This document shows positions 16,568 to 24,713 of a stretch of 64,000 nt of DNA, one piece after another. The notes beneath the pieces were generated by a model. It had not been told where the DNA came from. It worked only from the letters and a program-made list of their open reading frames with translations, and searched no databases. Both the position numbers and the translations under genes were made by a program. Positions within the stretch are counted from its first letter, which is position 1, and the number at the start of each line of letters is the position of its first letter. Source of the DNA: Sphingomonas abietis (GTDB lineage Bacteria; Pseudomonadota; Alphaproteobacteria; Sphingomonadales; Sphingomonadaceae); the NCBI RefSeq assembly GCF_027625475.1, contig NZ_CP115174.1:3938501-4002500 (forward strand), given 5' to 3'.

Positions 16568-16582
16568 TGGCACGCCCGTTGC
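16568..16582 (+). promoter_or_regulatory. Sigma-54 promoter of the flgB operon
   Basis: TGGCACG-CCCG-TTGC, followed by A, is a perfect match to the sigma-54 consensus (GG and GC dinucleotides 10 bases apart). It lies 88 bases before the flgB ATG. Confidence 0.88.
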
Positions 16583-16669
16583 ATCATCACGAGCGAACCC
16601 GCCGGGACCGATCCCTTCACGACCAAGGACGGCAGCAGCGGCAGGAAGTTTAGAGGACCGGATAAAAAA

Positions 16670-17029
16670 ATGAGCAGCGACGCTCTCTTCGGCATCCACG
16701 GCAAGGCGCTCGAGATTCGCTCTCAGCGCATGGCCATGCTCGCCTCGAACATCGCCAACGCCGCCACGCCGGGCTTCAAGGCCCGCGACGTCGATTTCAC
16801 CAAGGCGCTCGACGCGGCCACGGCGGACCAGCCGGCCAGCACCGACGCCGCGGTCGAGGGCAATATCGGCTACCGCGTGCCGGTGGAGAGCTCGCTCAAC
16901 GGCAACACCGTCGAGTTGCCGGTCGAGCAGACCCAGTTCGCCGAGAATGCGGTGGCCTACAAGACCACCCTCCAGTTCCTGCAAGGCCGTGTCGACACGG
17001 TGATGCAGGCTCTCAAGGGAGACAATTGA
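16670..17029 (+). CDS. flgB: Flagellar rod protein FlgB
   Basis: FlgB (119 aa) is a proximal rod subunit. The N-terminal rod motif MLASNIANAATPGFKARDVDF (about residues 23-43, read in two parts) and the C-terminal heptad-like VAYKTTLQFLQGRVD are diagnostic. ATG 16670 follows a gataaaaaa stretch, with an AGAGGA box about 12 bases upstream. It is the first gene of the flgB-L run, driven by the sigma-54 promoter at 16568. The stop overlaps the flgC start by one base (TGATG). Confidence 0.95.
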   Translation: MSSDALFGIHGKALEIRSQRMAMLASNIANAATPGFKARDVDFTKALDAATADQPASTDAAVEGNIGYRVPVESSLNGNTVELPVEQTQFAENAVAYKTTLQFLQGRVDTVMQALKGDN

Positions 17030-17433
17030 TGAGCGCCCCCATGTCGGTGTTCGACATCGCCGGCCGCGCGATGTCCGCGCAGGTCGTCCGGCTGAACACC
17101 GTGGCCTCCAACATGGCCAATGCCGGCACCGTCTCGGGCTCCGAAGCGAGTGCCTATCGCGCGCTCAAGCCGGTGTTCACCGAGGTTTCGGACGCGCCGG
17201 GCGTCTCCACCGTCAAGGTCAGCCAGGTCGTCCAGTCGGCGACCCAGCCGACCAAGCGCCACGACCCCGAAAATCCGCTCGCGGACAAGGACGGCAACGT
17301 CTGGGACGCCGGCGTCGATAGCGCCGCCGAGCTCGTCGATATGATCGAGACCCAGCGCCAGTACCAGAACAACGTGCAGGTCATGCAGACCGCGAAACAG
17401 CTCACCCTCGACACGCTCAGGATGGAAAAATGA
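17029..17433 (+). CDS. flgC: Flagellar rod protein FlgC
   Basis: FlgC (134 aa) is a rod subunit. It begins MSAPMSVFDIAGRAM, contains the rod-hook motif LNTVASNMANAGT and ends with VDMIETQRQYQNNVQVMQTAKQL, the conserved C-terminal helix. ATG 17029 is chosen; an in-frame TTG one codon upstream is not needed. The stop overlaps flgD as ATGA. Family length and order are normal. Confidence 0.95.
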   Translation: MSAPMSVFDIAGRAMSAQVVRLNTVASNMANAGTVSGSEASAYRALKPVFTEVSDAPGVSTVKVSQVVQSATQPTKRHDPENPLADKDGNVWDAGVDSAAELVDMIETQRQYQNNVQVMQTAKQLTLDTLRMEK

Positions 17434-18128
17434 CCACAACCGCCACCACCTCCACCACGTCGACCAGCTATCTCGACAGCCTGCGCAAGGCGAGCGCCGC
17501 CTCCGCCGCGACCGGCGCGTCCTCGGCGGGCAGCGACACGATCGACCAGGCCGGTTTCCTCAAGCTGCTGACCGCGCAGATGACCAACCAGGATCCGACC
17601 GCGCCGATGGATTCCAACCAGATGGTCTCGCAGCTCAGCCAGATGTCGACCGTCTCGGGCATCACCGAGATGAACACCTCGCTGAACTCGATCCTGTCGC
17701 AGATCACCGGCAACCGCATCGGCGACGCCGCCAGCTGGATCGGCAAGGCGGCGCTGGTCTCCTCGTCCACCGCCCAGCCGCTCTCGAACGGCGGCTATGC
17801 CGGCACGATCACGCTGCCGTCGACCGCGACCAGCATGAACGTCAACCTCGTCGATAGCACCGGAAAGACGGTTTATAGCCAGACGCTTTCCAATCAGGCG
17901 GCCGGCACCGTCGATTTCGCATGGGACGGCAAGGCCACCGACGGCACGCAGGCCAGCGGCCCGCTGTCGGTCGTAGTCTCGGCGTCCGGAACGTCGGGCA
18001 CGATCACCCCCACGGTCGCGACCTGGGCCACGGTGACGGGCGTCAATTCGCCCGCCGGCGGCAGCTCGGCCGAACTCACCACGACGCTCGGCACGATCGC
18101 GCCGACCGACGTCCTCAGCCTCTCCTGA
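17430..18128 (+). CDS. flgD: Flagellar hook assembly scaffold FlgD
   Basis: FlgD (232 aa) caps the growing hook. The N-terminal motif DQAGFLKLLTAQMTNQDPT (about residues 42-60) with MDSNQMVSQLSQMSTVSG is typical. The C-terminal half forms the FlgD Tudor/Ig-like domains (VDFAWDGKATDGTQASG). The N-terminal ~25 residues are Thr/Ser-rich and probably disordered for export. It starts inside the flgC stop. FliK, its hook-length partner, is not in this window. Confidence 0.94.
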   Translation: MTTTATTSTTSTSYLDSLRKASAASAATGASSAGSDTIDQAGFLKLLTAQMTNQDPTAPMDSNQMVSQLSQMSTVSGITEMNTSLNSILSQITGNRIGDAASWIGKAALVSSSTAQPLSNGGYAGTITLPSTATSMNVNLVDSTGKTVYSQTLSNQAAGTVDFAWDGKATDGTQASGPLSVVVSASGTSGTITPTVATWATVTGVNSPAGGSSAELTTTLGTIAPTDVLSLS

Positions 18129-18150
18129 TCCTCTTCGCTAGGAGCATCCC

Positions 18151-19440
18151 ATGTCGTCCTTCTACACCTCGCTCTCCGGCCTCAACGCCGCGCAGACCGA
18201 CCTCAACGTCACGTCCAACAACATCGCCAACGTCGGCACCAACGGCTTCAAGTCGAGCAATGTCGAGTTCGCCGACGTGATCTCCTCGTCGCTTTACCAG
18301 GCCGGCAACTCGGTCGTCGGCCAGGGCACGCGCACCAAGAGCATCAGCCAGGAATTCACCCAGGGCTCGGTGCAGAGCACCGGCCAGTCGCTCGATCTGA
18401 TGGTCAACGATCAGGGCTTCTTCGTCACCAAGGCGGCCGGCACCGGCAGCCAGGTGAATTTCACCCGCGACGGCGCCTTCAAGCTCAATGCCAACACCGA
18501 CAATGTCACCGACTCCGCCGGTAACGAGCTTCAGGTGCTGCCGGTCGACCAGCTCGGCAACGTCACCGCGACCGGCTCCGCCGCGATGCGCACCCTTCAT
18601 GTGCCCGAGACCAACGGCACCGCCAAGGCGACCAGCGAGATCGACCTGTCGATGACCTTCCCGTCGGACGCTGCCGCGCCGACCGACACGACCTTCAGCC
18701 CGACCGATGCCAAGAGCTATAACGGCGCGACCTCGACGACCGTCTATGACTCGGCCGGCAATGCGATCCCGGCGACGGTCTATTATGTCCACACCCAGTC
18801 GCTGACCACCAACAGCGACGGCACCAAGAGCGGCACGAGCCAGTGGGTGGCGCACACCTATGTCGGCGACCAGGAGGTCTTCCCGGCCGGCACCACCACG
18901 GCGCCGACGCTGACCTTCGACACCAACGGCACGCTCACCTCGCCGACCGGCGTGCAGACCTATGGGGCGGTGACCCCGACCGGCGCATCCGGCCCGCTGG
19001 CGATCAGCTTCAACTATGGCACCGCCACGCAGGAAGGCGCCTTCGCACTGCAGACCGTGCAGTCGAGCCAGAACGGCAACACGGTGGGCCAGCTCTCCGA
19101 TCTGACGGTCGGGGACGACGGCGTCGTCTCCGCCACCTATTCGGACGGCTCGTCGCTGAAGCTCGGCGCGGTCGCGCTGGCCAACTTCACCAATCCGAGC
19201 GGCCTCCACCAGTCCGGCAGCACCAACTGGCAGGCGACCGGCGCCAGCGGCGCGGCGCAGATCGGCGCCGCCGGCACCAACGGCCTCGGCACGGTGAGCC
19301 AGGGCGAACTCGAAATGTCGAACGTCGATCTCACCTCGGAACTGGTCAACCTGATCTCCGCCCAGCGCGACTTCCAGGCGAATTCCAAGGCGATCGATAC
19401 CGACAAGCAGATGCTCGAATCGATCATCCAGGTGGTCTGA
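18151..19440 (+). CDS. flgE: Flagellar hook protein FlgE
   Basis: FlgE (429 aa) is the hook subunit. The N-terminal DLNVTSNNIANVGTNGFKSS and C-terminal NVDLTSELVNLISAQRDFQ signatures are intact. The middle contains beta-rich FlgE domains with much Thr, Ser and Gly, such as SATDTT-type repeats. Length is normal for alphaproteobacteria. A GGAGCATCCC sequence precedes the ATG by about 4-8 bases. It lies between flgD and flgF, the usual order. Confidence 0.96.
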   Translation: MSSFYTSLSGLNAAQTDLNVTSNNIANVGTNGFKSSNVEFADVISSSLYQAGNSVVGQGTRTKSISQEFTQGSVQSTGQSLDLMVNDQGFFVTKAAGTGSQVNFTRDGAFKLNANTDNVTDSAGNELQVLPVDQLGNVTATGSAAMRTLHVPETNGTAKATSEIDLSMTFPSDAAAPTDTTFSPTDAKSYNGATSTTVYDSAGNAIPATVYYVHTQSLTTNSDGTKSGTSQWVAHTYVGDQEVFPAGTTTAPTLTFDTNGTLTSPTGVQTYGAVTPTGASGPLAISFNYGTATQEGAFALQTVQSSQNGNTVGQLSDLTVGDDGVVSATYSDGSSLKLGAVALANFTNPSGLHQSGSTNWQATGASGAAQIGAAGTNGLGTVSQGELEMSNVDLTSELVNLISAQRDFQANSKAIDTDKQMLESIIQVV

Positions 19441-19467
19441 GGCTGGCTGAGAACAGGACGATCCATC

Positions 19468-20223
19468 ATGGACCAGCTGATCTATACGTCGCTCTCGGCG
19501 ATGCGCGCCCTCATGCAGAAGCAGGTGGTGACGGCGAACAACCTCGCCAACGTCAACACCGTCGGCTTCCGCGGCGACATGACCAACAGCGAGGCGGTGT
19601 ACCTGACCAACGGCGGAGACGGCGTCTCCGCCCGCGCCCAGGCGTCAGACAGCAAGGATTCGGCGGACATGGGCGTGGCCGCCAACGTCACCACCGGCCG
19701 TGATCTGGACGTCGCGATGAACGGCGACACCCTGCTCGCGGTACAGGCGACCGACGGCACCGAGGCCTATACCCGCCGCGGCGATCTCCAGGTGGCGGAC
19801 AGCGGCCTGCTCGTCACCGGCGACGGCCTTCCCGTGATGGGCGAGGGCGGCAGCCCGATCACGCTGCCCCCGGTGGACAGCATCCGCGTCGACAATACCG
19901 GCGTGCTCTGGATCGTCCCGCAGGGTGGCGACCCCACCCAGCCGCAGCAGATCGAGCATCTCAAGCTCGTCTCCGCCAAGGGATCGAAGATCTCGAAGAG
20001 CGACGACGGTCTCTTCCACGTCGCGCAGGGCGGCTCGCTGCCCTCCGATCCCAATGGTCGCCTCACCTCCGGCGCGCTGGAAGGATCGAACGTCAACGTC
20101 ACCAAGACGCTGACCGACATGATCGATGCCAGCCGGGCCTGGGAAACCCAGGTGAAGATGCTGGCCGGCGCCAAGGAGATGGACACCTCCACCGCGCAGC
20201 TGATGGACATGTCCGGCCAGTAA
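19468..20223 (+). CDS. flgF: Flagellar proximal rod protein FlgF
   Basis: FlgF (251 aa) has VTANNLANVNTVGFRGDMT near residue 22 and ends with NVTKTLTDMIDASRAWETQVKML, the rod-family C-terminal helix. It begins MDQLIYTSLSAMRALMQKQ, typical of FlgF rather than FlgG. The stop is 60 bases before flgG, a gap that holds a sigma-54 promoter. The gene belongs to the flgB operon by position. Confidence 0.93.
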   Translation: MDQLIYTSLSAMRALMQKQVVTANNLANVNTVGFRGDMTNSEAVYLTNGGDGVSARAQASDSKDSADMGVAANVTTGRDLDVAMNGDTLLAVQATDGTEAYTRRGDLQVADSGLLVTGDGLPVMGEGGSPITLPPVDSIRVDNTGVLWIVPQGGDPTQPQQIEHLKLVSAKGSKISKSDDGLFHVAQGGSLPSDPNGRLTSGALEGSNVNVTKTLTDMIDASRAWETQVKMLAGAKEMDTSTAQLMDMSGQ

Positions 20224-20226
20224 AAC

Positions 20227-20241
20227 TGGCACGCTTGTTGC
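20227..20241 (+). promoter_or_regulatory. Sigma-54 promoter upstream of flgG
   Basis: TGGCACG-CTTG-TTGC, followed by T, is a perfect sigma-54 consensus in the 60-base flgF-flgG gap, 43 bases before the flgG ATG. It would let flgG-L be transcribed separately from flgB-F. No CGGCAA-N4-TTGCCG palindrome was seen close to it. Confidence 0.85.
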
Positions 20242-20283
20242 TTTGATACCGTCAACAGACTTCACGCTAGGGACACGAAACCC

Positions 20284-21072
20284 ATGACCAACGCCGCCCT
20301 CCATGTCGCCCGCACCGGCCTCGACGCTCAGCAGGAGCGGATGCAGGTCATCGCGAACAACATCGCGAACGTGAACACCACGGGCTTCAAGCGCGACCGC
20401 GCCAATTTCGAGACGCTGGCCTATCAGTATATCACCGCGCCGGGCGCCACCTCATCCGGCGACGACAAATATACTCAGGGCACCTCGCTCGGCGGCGGCG
20501 TCAAGCTGGCGGGCACGTCGCGTTCCGACGTGCAGGGCTCGATCAACCAGACCGGCAATGCGCTCGACCTCGCGGTGCAGGGCAGCGGCTTCTTCCAGAT
20601 CCAGCAGCCGGACGGCACCATCGCCTACACCCGCGACGGCAATTTCTCGGTCTCGGCCGAAGGCCAGATCGTGACCCAGGACGGCCGCCCGCTCATCCCC
20701 AACATCCAGGTGCCGGATGGCGCCACCAACATCACGATCGGCGCCGACGGCACCGTTTCGGCGACCACCGCCGGCACCACCGCCTCCACCCAGCTCGGCA
20801 AGATCCAGCTGGCGAGCTTCGTCAATCCGACGGGGCTCAAGGCCGAAGGCGACAACATGCTGACCGAGACCGACTCCTCGGGCACGCCGCAGCTCGGCGA
20901 TCCCGGTACGGATGGACGCGGCACGGTCGCGCAGGGCGCGCTCGAGGCCTCGAACGTCGACGTGACGCAGGAGCTGGTCGACATGATCGAGACCCAGCGC
21001 GCCTACGAGGTCAACTCGAAGATGATCAAGGCGACGGACGAAATGCTCCAGTTCGCCAACCAGAACATGTGA
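20284..21072 (+). CDS. flgG: Flagellar distal rod protein FlgG
   Basis: FlgG (262 aa) forms the distal rod. It contains QVIANNIANVNTTGFKRDRANF (about residues 21-42, read in two parts), the FlgG-specific DLAVQGSGFFQIQQPDG and the C-terminal NVDVTQELVDMIETQRAYEVNSKM. All are standard. The stop overlaps an alternative upstream GTG of flgH. It has its own sigma-54 promoter. Confidence 0.96.
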   Translation: MTNAALHVARTGLDAQQERMQVIANNIANVNTTGFKRDRANFETLAYQYITAPGATSSGDDKYTQGTSLGGGVKLAGTSRSDVQGSINQTGNALDLAVQGSGFFQIQQPDGTIAYTRDGNFSVSAEGQIVTQDGRPLIPNIQVPDGATNITIGADGTVSATTAGTTASTQLGKIQLASFVNPTGLKAEGDNMLTETDSSGTPQLGDPGTDGRGTVAQGALEASNVDVTQELVDMIETQRAYEVNSKMIKATDEMLQFANQNM

Positions 21073-21086
21073 TCGGCACGATCCTG

Positions 21087-21788
21087 ATGCGCACCTCCTC
21101 TTCCCTTCGTCTCCCAAGCGGCGTGCTCGGCCTCACGCTGGTGATGGCCGTCATGGCGGCGCCGCAGCCGGCCCATGCGCACAGCAAGCCCAAGGAGGTG
21201 AAGGTCAACGAATATGCCCCGACGCTGCCGCAGCCGATGGTGGCCCCGGCCGCGAACGGATCGATCTTCCAGGCATCGCTGGGCTATGCGCCGCTCACCT
21301 CCGGTGCCCGCGCGGCGATGGTCGGCGATCTCGTCACCATCATCCTGACCGAGAGCACGCAGGCACAGAAGACCAATTCGGCCTCCACCGATCGTTCGAG
21401 CACCATCGGCATCACCCCGCCGACCACCGGCGCCCTGTCCCTGTTCACCGCATCCGATGCGTCGATGGGCGGATCGGGCACCTTCAAGGGCCAGGGTGCC
21501 GCCGAACAGTCCAACCAGCTGACCGGTGCGATCACCGTGACCATCGCGCAGGTCTTCCCGAACGGCACCTTCCTGCTGCGCGGCGAAAAGCATCTGACGC
21601 TCAACCGTGGCGACGAGGTCATCCAGATCTCCGGCATGGTCCGCGCCGCCGACATCGATTCGACCAACAGCGTGCTCTCCACCCGCATCGCGGATGCGCA
21701 CATCACCTACACCGGCAAGGGCGAGATCGCGCGCGCCAGCACCCAGGGCTGGCTCGGTCGCTTCTTCTCCCGCGTCAGCCCCTTCTGA
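21087..21788 (+). CDS. flgH: Flagellar L-ring protein FlgH (without lipobox)
   Basis: FlgH (233 aa) forms the L ring in the outer membrane. The conserved core is present: GARAAMVGDLVTIILTEST, FPNGTFLLRGEKHLTLNRGDEVIQISG, and RADIDSTNSVLSTRIADAHI in its AADID form. FlgH is normally a lipoprotein, but here the signal region (LTLVMAVMAAPQPAHAHS) has no Cys, and the whole protein has none, so it cannot be lipidated. ATG 21087 is chosen; GTG 21069 would add six residues. It sits between flgG and flgI. Confidence 0.93.
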   Translation: MRTSSSLRLPSGVLGLTLVMAVMAAPQPAHAHSKPKEVKVNEYAPTLPQPMVAPAANGSIFQASLGYAPLTSGARAAMVGDLVTIILTESTQAQKTNSASTDRSSTIGITPPTTGALSLFTASDASMGGSGTFKGQGAAEQSNQLTGAITVTIAQVFPNGTFLLRGEKHLTLNRGDEVIQISGMVRAADIDSTNSVLSTRIADAHITYTGKGEIARASTQGWLGRFFSRVSPF

Positions 21789-21799
21789 GGAATCCAGAC

Positions 21800-22903
21800 G
21801 TGAAGCGCCTCTTCCTCCTCGCCCTCGCCACCCTGGCCGCCGCGCTGGGCATGGCCCCCGCCCATGCCGACCGGATCAAGGATATCGGCCAGTGGCAGGG
21901 TCTGCGCACCAACCAGCTGACCGGCTACGGCATCGTCGTCGGCCTCACCGGCACCGGTGACGACTCGCTGGAATATGCCACCCAGGCGATGAAGGGCGTG
22001 GCCTCGCGCTTTGGCCTGCAGATCCCGCCCGGCGTGAACCCGGCCACCAAGAACGCGGCGGCCGTGCTGATCACCGCCGATCTGCCCGCCTTCGCCAAGC
22101 CGGGCCAGGTGCTCGACATCACCGTCTCGGCGCTGGGCAAGGCCAAGAGCCTGCGTGGCGGCACGCTGATCATGGCGCCGCTGATCGGTGCCGATGGCCA
22201 GATCTACGCGATGGCGCAGGGCAACCTTGCGGTCGGCGGCCTCGGCATCTCGGCGCAGGACGGCTCGAACGTCATCGTCAACGTGCCGACCGCGGGCCGC
22301 ATCCCGAACGGCGCCACGGTGGAAAAGTCGGTCGATGCCGGTTTCGCGACCGCACCGACGATCAACTTCAACCTCGGCGAGGCGGACCTCACCACGGTCC
22401 AGCGCGTCGCCGCCGCGATCAACCGCTTCATGGGGCCCGGCCATGCCGAGGCGATCGACGCCACCACGGTCGCGATCTCCGCACCGCCGGGGGCCGAGAG
22501 CCGCACCATGCTGATGTCGCAGCTCGAAGACCTGGACGTGACGCCGGCCGACGCCCCCGCGCGCGTGGTCGTTAATGCTCGCACGGGAACGGTCGTTATC
22601 AATGGTGCGGTCCGCATCGCGCCAGCGGCCGTCAGCCATGGGAAGCTCACCGTGAAGGTCGACGAGAAGCCGCAAGTGTCGCAGCCCGCGCCCTTTTCGC
22701 AGGGCCAGACGGCGGTCGTCCCCAACAGCGCGATCTCGATCGACGAGAAATCCTCGCCGATGTTCGAGCTGGGCGGCGGCGCCAGCCTCTCCGATATCGT
22801 CAAGGCCGTGAACGCCATCGGCGCCTCGCCGGCCGACCTCGTCGCCATCCTCGAAGCGCTGAAGCAAGCCGGCGCCATGAAAGCGGACCTGATCATCCTA
22901 TGA
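21800..22903 (+). CDS. flgI: Flagellar P-ring protein FlgI
   Basis: FlgI (367 aa) builds the periplasmic P ring around the rod. A Sec signal peptide ends AHA-DRIKDIGQWQGLR. The body carries LTGYGIVVGLTGTGDDS, NPATKNAAAVLITADLPAF and ARVVVNARTGTVVINGAVRI, all standard FlgI segments. The stop overlaps the flgJ ATG by 4 bases. FlgA, its chaperone, is encoded on the opposite strand at 14583-15131. Confidence 0.96.
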   Translation: MKRLFLLALATLAAALGMAPAHADRIKDIGQWQGLRTNQLTGYGIVVGLTGTGDDSLEYATQAMKGVASRFGLQIPPGVNPATKNAAAVLITADLPAFAKPGQVLDITVSALGKAKSLRGGTLIMAPLIGADGQIYAMAQGNLAVGGLGISAQDGSNVIVNVPTAGRIPNGATVEKSVDAGFATAPTINFNLGEADLTTVQRVAAAINRFMGPGHAEAIDATTVAISAPPGAESRTMLMSQLEDLDVTPADAPARVVVNARTGTVVINGAVRIAPAAVSHGKLTVKVDEKPQVSQPAPFSQGQTAVVPNSAISIDEKSSPMFELGGGASLSDIVKAVNAIGASPADLVAILEALKQAGAMKADLIIL

Positions 22904-23391
22904 TCCAGAGCACCTCCTCCTCGTCGCCGACGCTGGCCGCCACCAGAGCGGATGCGGACAAGGCCAAGCTGAAATCGGCCGCCCAGGCGTTCGAGGCGGT
23001 CTTCCTGCGCCAGATGATCGGCAGCATGCGCAGCGCCAGCCTCGGCGACGGCATGCTCGACAACGAGGCGACCTCGCAGTTTCAGGACATGGCCGACAGC
23101 AAGACCGCCGACGCCATGTCCCAGAAGGGCGTGCTGCATCTGGCGGACCTGCTGGTGAAGCAGCTCGGCCCGATCGCCGCCAAGGGCGATGGCGCGACGC
23201 CGACGCCGGCCGAGGCCGCCGCCCAGGCAGAAACCGCCGCGAACGTGACCAAGCTGAACAAGCCCAAGCCGGACGTCACGTCCCTGGAGGTGCCCGAAGC
23301 CGATGTCAGCGCACTGCCGGTCAAGGCCGACGTCACCTCGCTGACCGCCCATAAGGCGCTCATCACCCGCCTCGCCGGAGCCGGCCGGTGA
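22900..23391 (+). CDS. flgJ: Rod-binding protein FlgJ (N-terminal domain only)
   Basis: This 163-residue FlgJ has only the rod-capping domain, with AAQAFEAVFLRQMIGSMR (about residues 27-44) and a SQFQDMADSKTADAM segment. Enterobacterial FlgJ is ~315 residues with a muramidase domain; that part is missing, as in many alphaproteobacteria. The separate transglycosylase at 13074-13937 probably replaces it. The last ~60 residues are Lys/Asp/Val-rich and not part of the known fold. It overlaps flgI and flgK. Confidence 0.9.
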   Translation: MIQSTSSSSPTLAATRADADKAKLKSAAQAFEAVFLRQMIGSMRSASLGDGMLDNEATSQFQDMADSKTADAMSQKGVLHLADLLVKQLGPIAAKGDGATPTPAEAAAQAETAANVTKLNKPKPDVTSLEVPEADVSALPVKADVTSLTAHKALITRLAGAGR

Positions 23392-24701
23392 GCGATCTCC
23401 TCTCCATCGGCGCATCGGGCGTCCGGGCCTATAATTCGGCGCTGTCCGCGGTCGGCAACAATGTGTCGAACGCGGATACGCCGGGCTATACGCGCCGCAC
23501 CGTATCGCTGGCGGAGAACACGTCCGGCGGCGCTTCGCAATTCAGCGGCGTCGACACCGCCAGCGTCGGCCGCGCCTGGGACGATTATCAGGCGCAGGCC
23601 GCGCGCACCGCGGCCGGCGACGCCGGCCAGACCGACGCGACCAGCACTTGGCTGACCAACGCCGAAACCGCCCTCAACGACACCGCCAATGGCGTAGGCC
23701 AGAGCGCGACATCGCTGTTCACCGCCGGCGACGCGCTCGCCGGGGATCCCAGCAGCACGGCCAATCGGCAGGGCTTCCTCGCCGCGCTGGATCAGACCGC
23801 GTCGGCATTCAACAGCACCGCGGCCTCGCTGGCCAGCGTCTCGAGCGGCATCGCCACCTCCGCGCAGACCACTGCGCAGACGGTCAACGCGACGCTCGAT
23901 CAGATCGACAAGGTCAACACCGCGCTCAAGACGACGACCGCCGGCTCCAGCCAGGCGGCCGACCTGATGGATCAGCGCGATCGCTTGCTCGATACATTGT
24001 CGAGCAATGTCGGCATTTCCGTCTCGCTCGACAATAATGGCGCGGCGACGGTATCGCTGACCAGCAGCGGCCTCCAGATGACCGGCAATCCCGGCGCGCG
24101 CCTGACCGTCGCTTCCGGGACCAACGGCACGCTCGCGGTACAGGCGATTTCGGGCGGCAAGACCCAGCCGGTCGGCACTGCCGGCGGATCGCTGGGCGGC
24201 CTCGTCGAAAGCGCGTCGACGGTTGCGGATCGCCGCACCGCGCTCGACAAGATGGCATCCGATTTCTCTAGCGCGATCAACGCATGGCAGGCGCAGGGCC
24301 AGACATCGAGCGGTGCGGCCGGCGCGGCGCTGCTCAGCGGCACCACTGCGGCGACCATCTCGATCACGACATCCGATACGACGGCGATCGCCGCCGCGAC
24401 CTCCAGCGCCTCCAACGGCAATCTGCTCACCCTCTCCACGCTGCGCGGATCGACCGGGCTCGAGCAGACGTGGAGCAATATGGTGACCGATCAGGGGCAG
24501 ATGACCGCTGCCGCCAAATCGGCGGACACCGCCGCCACCTCGATCGCATCCTCGACGATGGACGCCCGCAATACGACCAGCGGCGTCGATCTCAACACCG
24601 AGGCCGCCGAGATGATCCGATACCAGCAGGCCTACAACGCCGCGGCGAAGATCATCCAGACGTCCAAGGACACCATGCAATCAATCCTCGATCTGTTCTG
24701 A
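23388..24701 (+). CDS. flgK: Hook-filament junction protein FlgK
   Basis: FlgK (437 aa) is the first hook-filament junction protein. It starts with GTG, overlapping the flgJ stop as GTGA. The N-terminal SALSAVGNNVSNADTPGYTRRTV and C-terminal VDLNTEAAEMIRYQQAYNAAAKIIQ (read in parts) are diagnostic. The central domains are Ala/Ser/Thr-rich. It is shorter than the enterobacterial protein (~547 aa), mainly in the variable middle. Both FlgK and FlgL would be clients of the FlgN-like chaperone. Confidence 0.95.
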   Translation: MSDLLSIGASGVRAYNSALSAVGNNVSNADTPGYTRRTVSLAENTSGGASQFSGVDTASVGRAWDDYQAQAARTAAGDAGQTDATSTWLTNAETALNDTANGVGQSATSLFTAGDALAGDPSSTANRQGFLAALDQTASAFNSTAASLASVSSGIATSAQTTAQTVNATLDQIDKVNTALKTTTAGSSQAADLMDQRDRLLDTLSSNVGISVSLDNNGAATVSLTSSGLQMTGNPGARLTVASGTNGTLAVQAISGGKTQPVGTAGGSLGGLVESASTVADRRTALDKMASDFSSAINAWQAQGQTSSGAAGAALLSGTTAATISITTSDTTAIAAATSSASNGNLLTLSTLRGSTGLEQTWSNMVTDQGQMTAAAKSADTAATSIASSTMDARNTTSGVDLNTEAAEMIRYQQAYNAAAKIIQTSKDTMQSILDLF

Positions 24702-24713
24702 GGCTAGGAAACC

